DNA of 8,381 bases, taken from assembly GCA_026985755.1 (NCBI GenBank), contig JALSPX010000220.1:1-8381 (forward strand). Direction: 5' to 3'. The number at the start of each line of letters is the position of its first letter. Positions within the stretch are counted from its first letter, which is position 1. This document shows positions 1-6,358 of this stretch, in pieces. A program made the position numbers and the translations under genes. The notes under the pieces are model-generated. The model was not told the origin of the DNA. It saw only the letters and a program-made list of their open reading frames with translations, and made no database searches. This DNA comes from Sulfurovum sp. (lineage in GTDB: Bacteria; Campylobacterota; Campylobacteria; Campylobacterales; Sulfurovaceae).

Positions 1-20
1 TTACACAAAATATTTAAGGC

Positions 21-40
21 GTCTTAGCTGCGGCTAGGAC
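21..40. terminator. Hairpin downstream of the MATE gene, possible terminator
   Basis: An 8-bp stem (GTCTTAGC pairing with GCTAGGAC, one G-T wobble) closes a TGCG loop. It lies about 70 bases beyond the stop of the leftward MATE gene. On the minus strand it is followed by GCC and then TTAAATATTTTG, a broken U-rich tail; on the plus strand by TTATAAATCTTTT. It could end the minus-strand operon, or end transcription from both sides if a plus-strand gene finishes just left of the window. The tail is imperfect on both sides, so the call is tentative. Apart from this hairpin I see nothing recognisable in bases 1-109. Confidence 0.35.
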
Positions 41-109
41 TTATAAATCTTTTGCACAATCTTACATTTGCAAAACCCATTGTGGATGTTACCTATTAGT
101 AGAGGTGCC

Positions 110-1435
110 CTACACTTTAATCTTCTCCCACTCACCCTTATCAAATGTCTTCCATAACCATAATGCTTTTACAAAAGTATCGGAAATCATCGCTAAGTAC
201 ACAAAGAGTATGTTTTCAAAATACCAAGAGAGTACAAAAGCAGGGATGATACGTACAAACCACAAAGAGATGAGATTGATTTTAAGGGTACGCTTGGTGT
301 CACCTGCACCACGCAAAGCACCTGAGAGTACGAAGTTAAACGCCAAAGGTATTTGCGATACACCTACGATACGTAAATAAAGACTTGCCTCTTTAATCGT
401 TTGTGCATCATCAGTAAAGAGCCAAACAATTTTTTCTGGCATAAACACCATAAAAAAGGAGAGTATAAACATAAACCCTACGGTGTATTTGAGCACCAAA
501 AGGACATCTTCTCTGGCTTGCATAGGCTTTTTCGCCCCTAGTCCCTGCCCCATGAGTGCCATCGCCGCGATGGTAAATCCAATCCCTGGCATAAATGCCA
601 AGCCCTCCACACGCAAACCTATCTGATATCCTGCCAAAACTGCCGTACCATAGTGGGCGATGATAACAGTAAAAAGCATAAAACTCCCAAAGGTCAATGA
701 GCGTTCAAAAGATGCAGGGATACCTACTTTTAAAGCACGTTTCAAAAGTGACTTGGAGTAGTGCCAGACAGGCAGGTAGACCATCTTTCTACGTAGATAC
801 AATACCAAGTAAACACAAAGCTCTAAGATATTGACAATCACTGTACCCACAGCTGCACCCATCACACCTAACTCTGGAAAACCTAAATTTCCAAAGATAA
901 AGAGATAGTTTAAAAAAATATTCAAAACAATCGAGACTATCTTGATATACATAGGCGTCTTCATATCTCCAGAGGCATTGAGTGCCGTAACAAAGACAAG
1001 TTTGACAAAAACAAAAGGCAACATCCATGTAAGCATCTGCACATACGCTTCACCCAAGGCAACGACTTGGGGTGCGGTGCCAAACCATACATAGACATGT
1101 GATGCAAGGAAATACCACAGTAGCATCATCGGTAACGAGAGATAAAAAGCAAACTGTAACAGGGTGGAAAGTCCAGTAGAAGCACGCTTTTTATACCCTG
1201 CCCCTGCAAAACGAGAAAGCAGTGCCGACGTACCTACATGTAACAAGGTCAAAATAGCAAACACAAACATAAGCGACTGCAAGCCAAGCCCCACAGCTGC
1301 CACCGCAAAAGCAGAGATACGTCCCACCATAATGAGGTCAGTAATGACTTGTAACATATCTAAGAGTGAATTAATCGCCGCGGGAATAGAGAGTTTGAGT
1401 ATTTTTTGGTGTTTGGGTGGGAAATGTCGCAGCAA
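110..1435 (-). CDS. MATE-family multidrug/Na+ efflux transporter (DinF/NorM-like)
   Basis: Predicted inner-membrane antiporter of 441 residues that would export drugs or other organic cations in exchange for Na+ or H+; the substrate cannot be read from sequence. The protein is hydrophobic throughout with about 12 membrane segments, and its length is normal for MATE proteins. Family signatures visible: ITDLIMVGRIS near residues 31-41 with the conserved Asp33, and matching segments in the two halves, ALNASGDMKTP (151-161) and GALRGAGDTKR (372-382), plus GQGLGAKKP (296-304). The start is a TTG at 1435-1433; the only other upstream codon in frame is ATT, directly after a TAA, and the first internal ATG (residue 27) would cut into the first helix. 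No clear Shine-Dalgarno precedes the TTG. Last gene of the minus-strand operon, starting 3 bases after the stop of the small membrane protein, so its translation is probably coupled. Family assignment is firm, substrate unknown. Confidence 0.93.
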   Translation of the reverse strand: MLRHFPPKHQKILKLSIPAAINSLLDMLQVITDLIMVGRISAFAVAAVGLGLQSLMFVFAILTLLHVGTSALLSRFAGAGYKKRASTGLSTLLQFAFYLSLPMMLLWYFLASHVYVWFGTAPQVVALGEAYVQMLTWMLPFVFVKLVFVTALNASGDMKTPMYIKIVSIVLNIFLNYLFIFGNLGFPELGVMGAAVGTVIVNILELCVYLVLYLRRKMVYLPVWHYSKSLLKRALKVGIPASFERSLTFGSFMLFTVIIAHYGTAVLAGYQIGLRVEGLAFMPGIGFTIAAMALMGQGLGAKKPMQAREDVLLVLKYTVGFMFILSFFMVFMPEKIVWLFTDDAQTIKEASLYLRIVGVSQIPLAFNFVLSGALRGAGDTKRTLKINLISLWFVRIIPAFVLSWYFENILFVYLAMISDTFVKALWLWKTFDKGEWEKIKV

Positions 1436-1438
1436 AAT

Positions 1439-1759
1439 TTAGCCCGTTATCTGTGCAATATACATATAGAGAAATACCACCGTCAATGATGCTACTGCCA
1501 TTGTCCATATCGTGGCTACTAGCATCTTACCTGCATTGAACATCTGTCGATATTTATAGAGTAACACAGGAAAAACCACCATCGCTATAACCACCGGTAT
1601 ATACATCAACACACTTACATCGAGTTTCTCTATGGCATACTGCACTGCCTTAAATGAGGTATATATAATGATATACACCACAGAAAGTATCATCATCTGC
1701 ACAAACATAAAGAGTACCCTCATGCCTGATTGGTTTTGTTGGTCGTTGTATTTTTGCAT
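1439..1759 (-). CDS. Small three-helix inner-membrane protein, function unknown
   Basis: I do not recognise this 106-residue protein. It has a short polar N terminus (MQKYNDQQNQSG) followed by three predicted membrane segments at about residues 15-36, 48-69 and 79-103. The loop between the last two is positively charged (YKYRQMFNAGK), which by the positive-inside rule puts it in the cytoplasm. There are no cysteines or histidines and no evident catalytic motif. The ATG is 1 base after the purN stop, and a GAGGA Shine-Dalgarno sits within the last codons of purN, so the two genes are clearly co-translated. The MATE gene follows after 3 bases in the same reading frame. The position suggests a membrane accessory role, but nothing in the sequence ties it to the transporter. 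Good ribosome binding site, tight packing and a coherent membrane profile support a real gene. Confidence 0.82.
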   Translation of the reverse strand: MQKYNDQQNQSGMRVLFMFVQMMILSVVYIIIYTSFKAVQYAIEKLDVSVLMYIPVVIAMVVFPVLLYKYRQMFNAGKMLVATIWTMAVASLTVVFLYMYIAQITG

Positions 1760-1760
1760 C

Positions 1761-2318
1761 TTAGTTTTCCTCTTTTAGTACCTGTATAATGGCTTGGGTA
1801 AGTGCCACTTTTTCTACAGCACGTATCTGTGCGTCATACGCATCAAAATCCAACCCTTTTTTGGCAACCCTTTTTTGAAGTATCACCTCTCCTCCATCAA
1901 GTTCTGAGCTTACATAATGTACTGAGACACCACCTTCTGCATGTGCATCTTCATAGCTTTTTTCGATGGCGTTCAGCCCTTTATGTCTAGGAAGTAACGA
2001 AGGGTGCAGGTTAATCGCTTTGATAGTCTCAGTAAACACCGGCGTTAAGATACGCATAAAGCCTGCCAACACGGTAAGGTCAGGATGGTAACGTTGAAGG
2101 GTCTCTACCACTACTGCATCATAGGCTTCACGTGAGTCAAAGTTTTTTGGCTCTACCACACCATAAGGTATGCCATACTCTTGGGCAATGGCTATGCCCT
2201 TGGCATGAGGGTTATTGGTCAAAGCAAAAACTACTTTACACTCTTTGTTGTGCAAAGTCTTAACAATATGGGAAAAGTTTGTGCCTTTACCACTAAAAAG
2301 TATGGCTATTTTTTTCAT
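1761..2318 (-). CDS. purN: Phosphoribosylglycinamide formyltransferase (folate-dependent GAR transformylase)
   Basis: Cytoplasmic enzyme of de novo purine synthesis: transfers the formyl group of 10-formyltetrahydrofolate to GAR, giving FGAR. The 185 residues are slightly shorter than the roughly 212 of E. coli PurN but complete. The phosphate-binding loop FSGKGTN is at residues 8-14. The catalytic region INLHPSLLPRHKG (102-114) supplies Asn103 and His105, and SVHYVSSELDGGEVI (132-146) supplies Asp141, which together match the Asn-His-Asp set of the family. The ATG at 2318 has no strong Shine-Dalgarno, with only a GGAT about 11 bases upstream. The gene lies 29 bases after the NAD(P)HX repair gene and 1 base before the small membrane protein, so it belongs to the same leftward operon. 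A second, unrelated GAR transformylase, purT, is encoded from 4310. Confidence 0.96.
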   Translation of the reverse strand: MKKIAILFSGKGTNFSHIVKTLHNKECKVVFALTNNPHAKGIAIAQEYGIPYGVVEPKNFDSREAYDAVVVETLQRYHPDLTVLAGFMRILTPVFTETIKAINLHPSLLPRHKGLNAIEKSYEDAHAEGGVSVHYVSSELDGGEVILQKRVAKKGLDFDAYDAQIRAVEKVALTQAIIQVLKEEN

Positions 2319-2347
2319 CTTGCTATTGTATCCAATGATACTGTAGA

Positions 2348-3832
2348 CTATTCTGTTTTGCCACTTCCAAAATAAATATACGGGGGCTTTTGTGCTATTT
2401 CTTGATCCAAATTCTCCTGATTAAGCTGCCCTACAGATTCTATTAAATCTGTAGGCAACAAAGCATATGCACTCATAGTATGAGATGCAGAGGCCAGTGT
2501 GAGTGCCAATGTCGCATGAATTGCTGCATCTATTGCTGTATATCCCTGTGCCAAAAGAGACACAATAAGACCACTCAGTACATCACCCGTTCCACCTTTA
2601 CTAAGTTTTGATGAACCGTGAGGATTAATATAAAGTTTTTCATGTTCCGAGATAATCATATTTGCACCCTTAAGGATTATCGTCACATGAGGGTATTGTC
2701 TATTAAATTTTCTCACCATCTCAAATCGTCGCTCCTGTATCTCCTCGATATCTATCTCTTCACCCGAGAGTATTTTCCACATCGCAGAAAACTCTTTAGG
2801 ATGAGGCGTCACTACAATCTCTCTATTTTTTTGCTCTAAAACTTCTAATAAATCAGCATGATAAAGTGCATCTGCATCCAGTACAATAGGCAAAGTATTA
2901 TTGAGCACATTCTGTTTTAAGTAAGCACTATCAAAACTCAACCCAAGTCCCATACCTACAGCCAAAGCTGTACTTTTCTCAGGTAAAGAAGTACTGTGCA
3001 TCAGATAAGGTGGTGGGACAATCTCTTTTTGGGTGACAAGGGTTGTCAATCCTGCACCAAACCTACTAGACGCCATAGCTGCAATGATACCTGCTCCCTC
3101 TTTTTCACCACAAAAAACAGCCACATGTCCAAAGTCACCTTTATGTGTTACTTTAGAAAAATCTCTACTGGGTAAATTTAAATCATCAGGATTGAGTAAA
3201 TAACTTGAAACTGGTTCATCCTTGGTATAAGATGCATAGTGCACACCCAAATCAAGACGGTATACTCTTCCTACATAATCTTTAGCAAAATCTGAATACA
3301 ATGCCTCTTTACGTGCACCCATTGTTAGCGTAACATCCGCATCAAATATTTCTGAGAAGATCACACCATCTTCATCTAATCCACTTGGCACATCACACGC
3401 AATTTTAAATCCACCAAGCTGATTCATTTGCATAATAATATTTTGATATTTTTCACTCAATGGTCTATTTAATCCTGCCCCAAAAAGTGCATCTACCACA
3501 ATATCTGCAGGGGATAATTCGTCTACTATAGTGACATAATCCAATTTATTAATACGCACTAATTGTTTTTTAGCCATCAGTGATTGCGTCCCAAAAGGTA
3601 AATAGACCTTGATACTTTCAAAACGATGATGTAATAACCTAGAGAGTGCTAAACCATCAGCACCATTATTACCTATACCACATACGATTAATATCGTTCC
3701 TTCATAAAAATTTTGATTAATATAATCTGCCATGCCCTGTGCAGCATGTTCCATTAAAATATCTTCACTTAATCCATACTCATCATAACATCTCTGATCC
3801 ATATTTTGACAATTTTTATATAATTTTTGCAT
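2348..3832 (-). CDS. nnr: Bifunctional NAD(P)HX epimerase / ADP-dependent NAD(P)HX dehydratase
   Basis: Metabolite-repair enzyme that restores hydrated NADH and NADPH: the N-terminal YjeF_N domain interconverts the R and S epimers of NAD(P)HX and the C-terminal ribokinase-like domain dehydrates the S form using ADP. It is 494 residues, near the usual 500. Epimerase domain (about 1-210): CGIGNNGADGLALSRLL (51-67), DALFGAGLNRP (114-124) and CDVPSGLDEDG (146-156). Dehydratase domain (about 225-475): THKGDFGHVAV (229-239), VTPHPKEFSAM (341-351), KGANMII (388-394) and KLSKGGTGDVLSGL (409-422), with Asp417 as the predicted catalytic base. Start ATG at 3832 is set by AAAGGAGA 8 bases upstream. It is first in the leftward operon and is followed by purN after 29 bases. 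The symbol nnr is used for this fused protein in several genomes; older annotations say yjeF. No sign of damage. Confidence 0.95.
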   Translation of the reverse strand: MQKLYKNCQNMDQRCYDEYGLSEDILMEHAAQGMADYINQNFYEGTILIVCGIGNNGADGLALSRLLHHRFESIKVYLPFGTQSLMAKKQLVRINKLDYVTIVDELSPADIVVDALFGAGLNRPLSEKYQNIIMQMNQLGGFKIACDVPSGLDEDGVIFSEIFDADVTLTMGARKEALYSDFAKDYVGRVYRLDLGVHYASYTKDEPVSSYLLNPDDLNLPSRDFSKVTHKGDFGHVAVFCGEKEGAGIIAAMASSRFGAGLTTLVTQKEIVPPPYLMHSTSLPEKSTALAVGMGLGLSFDSAYLKQNVLNNTLPIVLDADALYHADLLEVLEQKNREIVVTPHPKEFSAMWKILSGEEIDIEEIQERRFEMVRKFNRQYPHVTIILKGANMIISEHEKLYINPHGSSKLSKGGTGDVLSGLIVSLLAQGYTAIDAAIHATLALTLASASHTMSAYALLPTDLIESVGQLNQENLDQEIAQKPPYIYFGSGKTE

Positions 3833-3859
3833 CTTAACGTCTCCTTTTTATCAAAGCTT

Positions 3860-3868
3860 ATTTTATCA
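3860..3868 (-). promoter_or_regulatory. Probable promoter -10 of the nnr-purN-MATE operon
   Basis: On the minus strand this reads TGATAAAAT, an extended -10 element (TGN followed by TAAAAT). It would start transcription near 3853, leaving a leader of about 20 bases that includes the AAAGGAGA ribosome binding site. No good -35 hexamer is visible, which is common for sigma-70 promoters of Campylobacterota. The spacing to the gene supports the call, but no experiment does. Confidence 0.5.
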
Positions 3869-3887
3869 CAACTTAATAATCTTTGGA

Positions 3888-3893
3888 TATAAT
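3888..3893 (+). promoter_or_regulatory. Probable rpsU promoter -10 (TATAAT)
   Basis: A perfect TATAAT on the plus strand, predicting a start near 3900 and a leader of about 60 bases before rpsU. No convincing TTGACA lies 16-19 bases upstream; that stretch is simply AT-rich, as is usual for promoters of this phylum. Its -10 is only about 20 bases from the opposing -10 of the minus-strand operon, so the two promoters are arranged back to back and share upstream DNA. Confidence 0.6.
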
Positions 3894-3910
3894 TCTGGAC
3901 TTTATTGATA

Positions 3911-3932
3911 TTCGGACATTGAATGGTCTGAA
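3911..3932 (+). promoter_or_regulatory. Hairpin in the rpsU leader
   Basis: TTCGGAC (3911-3917) pairs with GTCTGAA (3926-3932), giving a 7-bp stem with one G-U pair and the 8-base loop ATTGAATG. It sits in the predicted rpsU 5' leader, 13 bases ahead of the extended Shine-Dalgarno. Ribosomal protein leaders often carry structures for autogenous control, and this could be one, but no known RNA family is recognised and a stem of this size can occur by chance. Confidence 0.35.
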
Positions 3933-3945
3933 AATTTCCAATAGG

Positions 3946-3956
3946 AAGGGGGTGAT
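3946..3956 (+). promoter_or_regulatory. Extended Shine-Dalgarno sequence of rpsU
   Basis: AAGGGGGTGAT differs at one base from the full complement of the usual 16S rRNA 3' end (AAGGAGGTGAT), and that G can still pair as G-U. All 11 bases can therefore pair with the anti-Shine-Dalgarno, with the GGGGG core 8 bases from the ATG at 3961. It is clearly stronger than the AAGGA-type sites of the other genes here. It fixes the rpsU start and excludes the longer frame that opens upstream at 3883. Confidence 0.8.
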
Positions 3957-3960
3957 TTGT

Positions 3961-4173
3961 ATGCCAGGAATTAAGCTTACTCCACGCGATTCATTTGATG
4001 ATGCTTATAGAAAGTTCAAAAGACAATGTGACAGAAACCTCATTGTTACAGAAGCAAGAGCACGTCAATACTTTGAAACCAAGACAGAGAAAAGAAAAAA
4101 AGAGAAAATTGCAACACGCAAGAAAATTCTTAAAAAACTCTTCATGCTTAGAAGATACGAGTCAAGACTCTAA
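3961..4173 (+). CDS. rpsU: 30S ribosomal protein bS21
   Basis: Small basic protein of the 30S subunit that sits near the anti-Shine-Dalgarno end of 16S rRNA and helps initiation. The 70 residues start MPGIKLTPRDSFDDAYRKFK and end LKKLFMLRRYESRL, a typical length and ending for bS21, with the basic helix-rich tail of the family (KTEKRKKEKIATRKKILKK). The frame is open back to a TTG at 3883, but those extra 26 codons overlap the TATAAT box and precede the strong Shine-Dalgarno, so the ATG at 3961 is the start. The gene has its own promoter and is followed by a hairpin terminator, so it is probably monocistronic. Identification is secure. Confidence 0.97.
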   Translation: MPGIKLTPRDSFDDAYRKFKRQCDRNLIVTEARARQYFETKTEKRKKEKIATRKKILKKLFMLRRYESRL

Positions 4174-4182
4174 TACGTCTAT

Positions 4183-4221
4183 GGCAGAGCTTTTGCTCTG
4201 TCACTTACTTTACACTTTTTT
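4183..4221 (+). terminator. Hairpin terminator after rpsU
   Basis: GGCAGAGC (4183-4190) pairs with GCTCTGTC (4195-4202) in an 8-bp stem with one G-U pair and a TTTT loop, 10 bases after the rpsU stop. The tail is T-rich, but a run of six T's only arrives 13 bases later (4216-4221), so it departs from the textbook form. Position between rpsU and a new promoter supports a rho-independent terminator, perhaps partly leaky. Confidence 0.6.
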
Positions 4222-4273
4222 ACAAACCGCACAAAAATTTCCAAAACTCATTACACCTTATCTAAGATTTCGC

Positions 4274-4279
4274 TAAAAT
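4274..4279 (+). promoter_or_regulatory. Possible purT promoter -10 (TAAAAT)
   Basis: TAAAAT lies 31 bases before the purT ATG, downstream of the rpsU terminator, and would give a leader of about 24 bases holding the AAAGGA ribosome binding site (4297-4302). No -35 element is evident. It is the best candidate in the 136-base gap for driving purT and the genes behind it. Confidence 0.42.
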
Positions 4280-4309
4280 AACCACAATATTTTTCCAAAG
4301 GAAATCCCT

Positions 4310-5476
4310 ATGACATTTACAACGCCTTTACAAAACGATAGTATCAAAATCATGCTCCTTGGTTCTGGTGAACTGGGTAAAGAGGTAGCCATAGAGGCAC
4401 AAAGGCTTGGCATCGAAGTTGTTGCCGTGGATAAATATGAGAACGCCCCTGCACATCTCGTGGCAAACACGTCCTATGCCATCGATATGCAAGATGAAGC
4501 AGCCGTACTTGAGGTAATAGAAAAAGAGAAGCCTAGCTTTATCCTCCCTGAGGTAGAGGCTATCTCTATCTCGGCATTATTTGAGGCTGAAAAACGTGGT
4601 TTTCATGTTATCCCTAACGCTGAAGCAGTCAACAAGACGATGAACCGTAAAAACATTCGTGTCTTTGCGGCTGAAGAGCTGGGTCTTACCACGTCTAAGT
4701 ATGAATTTGTTACCACACTAGAGGGGCTCAAAGAAGCGGCTGAACGTATCAAATTCCCCTGTGTCATCAAGCCTGTGATGTCCTCTTCTGGACATGGACA
4801 GAGCATCGCCAAAACACCTGAAGAGTTGGAAAAATCATGGGAAATTGCCAAAGAGGCTAGAGGGGATGCAAGTGAACTTATCGTAGAAGAGTTTGTGCCT
4901 TTTGACTATGAGATTACCCTGCTTACTGTACGTAATGAAACAGGCACTACCTTTTGTGATGCCATCGGACATGTACAAAAAGATGGAGACTTCATACTCT
5001 CATGGCAGCCGATGTCCATGAGTGATGTTGCACTTCAAAAAGCCAAAGAGATTGCCAAAGCAGTCACAGATGGTTTGGGTGGTCGTGGAATCTTTGGTGT
5101 GGAGTTTTTTGTCAAAGGTGAAGAGGTTTACTTCTCAGAGCTGAGCCCTCGTCCACATGACACAGGCATGGTCACACTCATCACACAGAGCCAAAGCCAG
5201 TTTGCACTACACGTTAGAGCTGTGCTAGGATTACCGTTAAACTTCACCACGTATAATAGCGGTGCATGTGGTGCATATAAAGCAAAAGGTGAAAGCCAAA
5301 ATCCTACGCTCACTATACCTGATGATGCCTTTAGTGCAAACTCATTTGTAAGAGTCTTTGGAAAGCCTGAATCTCATGTAGGTCGTAGAATGGCTGTAAG
5401 TCTTGTGCTTGATAGTGATGTAGAAGCTGCAAAAGCCAGAGCCACGCAAATCGTCAGCCAAATATCAGACCACTAA
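4310..5476 (+). CDS. purT: Formate-dependent GAR transformylase (phosphoribosylglycinamide formyltransferase 2)
   Basis: ATP-grasp enzyme of de novo purine synthesis that makes FGAR from GAR, formate and ATP, probably through formyl phosphate, without needing folate. The 388 residues match the roughly 392 of E. coli PurT along the whole length. Domain order: N-terminal nucleotide-binding-type domain with IMLLGSGELGKEVAIEAQRL (14-33) and ILPEVEAI (78-85); ATP-grasp core with IKPVMSSSGHGQS (153-165), FDYEITLLTV (198-207) and FGVEFFV (262-268); metal and nucleotide binding region FSELSPRPHDTGMVTL (275-290); C-terminal domain with VFGKPE (349-354). The start is set by AAAGGA 7 bases upstream. It follows the rpsU terminator and leads a probable plus-strand operon, the next gene starting 25 bases on. 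Together with purN the cell has two routes for the same step. Confidence 0.97.
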   Translation: MTFTTPLQNDSIKIMLLGSGELGKEVAIEAQRLGIEVVAVDKYENAPAHLVANTSYAIDMQDEAAVLEVIEKEKPSFILPEVEAISISALFEAEKRGFHVIPNAEAVNKTMNRKNIRVFAAEELGLTTSKYEFVTTLEGLKEAAERIKFPCVIKPVMSSSGHGQSIAKTPEELEKSWEIAKEARGDASELIVEEFVPFDYEITLLTVRNETGTTFCDAIGHVQKDGDFILSWQPMSMSDVALQKAKEIAKAVTDGLGGRGIFGVEFFVKGEEVYFSELSPRPHDTGMVTLITQSQSQFALHVRAVLGLPLNFTTYNSGACGAYKAKGESQNPTLTIPDDAFSANSFVRVFGKPESHVGRRMAVSLVLDSDVEAAKARATQIVSQISDH

Positions 5477-5501
5477 ATCAAAAATATTTTAAGGAAACTC
5501 A

Positions 5502-6347
5502 ATGAAATTTTTAAGTCGTGTACTTTTACCTCTATTTTTATGGATCTACATTGCTGTAGAGACCTATTTAAAACTACACAAAGATTCACTCTGTGAAGCC
5601 ACAGGATGTAAACTCGCAGGAGAACTCTTACGTTTTGACCCTTTGTATCTAAACTATTTAGGTTTAGGCGCGATATTTTTTCTATTACTTCTTGGGTATT
5701 TTTCTCTCAAAAGTAAACTGATAGAAAAACTCTTTTTTATCGTACTCTACGCTGCTATAGCCTTTGAAGCAACTATTTTAGGCTACCAATTTTTAGCCAA
5801 TCCAGAGCCATGTATCTTTTGTTTGGGTATCTTCTCGTCCCTATTACTTATAGCACTCTTGAGCCATATCAGAAACTTTCCACTCATTGCCTCTATTGCC
5901 TTGTCTATATTTATAGGACTTAACACACTGGCGATTACCAAAAACAAATCTTTCCTTGTAGAAAATGGAACTTATCTTATACACTCTGAGACATGTCCTC
6001 ACTGTAAAAAAGTCAAACAATACTTTGCCAAGAAAGATATAAAGTATACACCAATTTCAATAGAAGAAGCCAGTGCGCGTAGCTTTTTAAAATTTGCAGG
6101 CATCAAAACCATTCCTGTACTGGTGCTAAAAGATGCGACAGGGATTCACTTACTCGAGGGGGATCATAAAATTATTGCCCATTTTACAAAAAAAGAGACA
6201 CAAACAAGTCAAGAGCCTACGAGCACAGCAACAGACCAAAGTTCAGCATTAGGTATGCCCCCGGATCTATTTAAAGCGACTTCAGAACCTGGCTGTGCTA
6301 TTACTATTACAGAGACACCTGATTGTGAAAAAAATGCTACACATTAA
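5502..6347 (+). CDS. VKOR-family membrane thiol oxidase with C-terminal glutaredoxin-like domain
   Basis: Predicted inner-membrane enzyme of disulfide formation: VKOR homologues pass electrons from thiols to quinone and replace DsbB in many bacteria. In 281 residues there are five membrane segments at about 6-23, 51-69, 75-98, 104-122 and 127-145. The VKOR redox cysteines are Cys31/Cys36 in the first external loop (SLCEATGCKLAGE) and the quinone-proximal CIFC (104-107) at the start of helix four. A thioredoxin-fold domain follows with CPHC (165-168) and the cis-proline motif TIPVL (203-207), which five helices place in the periplasm, as in cyanobacterial VKOR fusions. A hydrophilic tail (about 232-281) rich in Thr, Ser and Gln ends with another pair, Cys265 and Cys275. 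AAGGA 6 bases before the ATG sets the start. It lies between purT and the sdhA-like gene with short gaps; no DsbA-type partner is in the window. VKOR assignment rests on cysteine layout and topology, since overall similarity is hard to judge by eye. Confidence 0.8.
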   Translation: MKFLSRVLLPLFLWIYIAVETYLKLHKDSLCEATGCKLAGELLRFDPLYLNYLGLGAIFFLLLLGYFSLKSKLIEKLFFIVLYAAIAFEATILGYQFLANPEPCIFCLGIFSSLLLIALLSHIRNFPLIASIALSIFIGLNTLAITKNKSFLVENGTYLIHSETCPHCKKVKQYFAKKDIKYTPISIEEASARSFLKFAGIKTIPVLVLKDATGIHLLEGDHKIIAHFTKKETQTSQEPTSTATDQSSALGMPPDLFKATSEPGCAITITETPDCEKNATH

Positions 6348-6358
6348 GGAGCACACTT

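Noticed and set aside
1..37. Possible C-terminal codons of a plus-strand gene entering from the left
   Set aside because: All three plus frames stop within 37 bases, leaving at most 11 residues; no frame can be chosen.
105..380. Open frame of 91 codons on the plus strand
   Set aside because: Lies entirely opposite the end of the MATE gene, has a GTG start without ribosome binding site and no recognisable protein character.
2319..2347. Separate promoter for purN from TACAAT (2330-2325, minus strand)
   Set aside because: It would start transcription at or beside the ATG, giving a leaderless message, and no -35 is visible. Co-transcription with nnr is simpler.
3883..3960. Upstream extension of rpsU from a TTG
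   Set aside because: The added codons overlap the TATAAT box and precede the strong Shine-Dalgarno at 3946-3956; bS21 is normally about 70 residues, matching the ATG at 3961.
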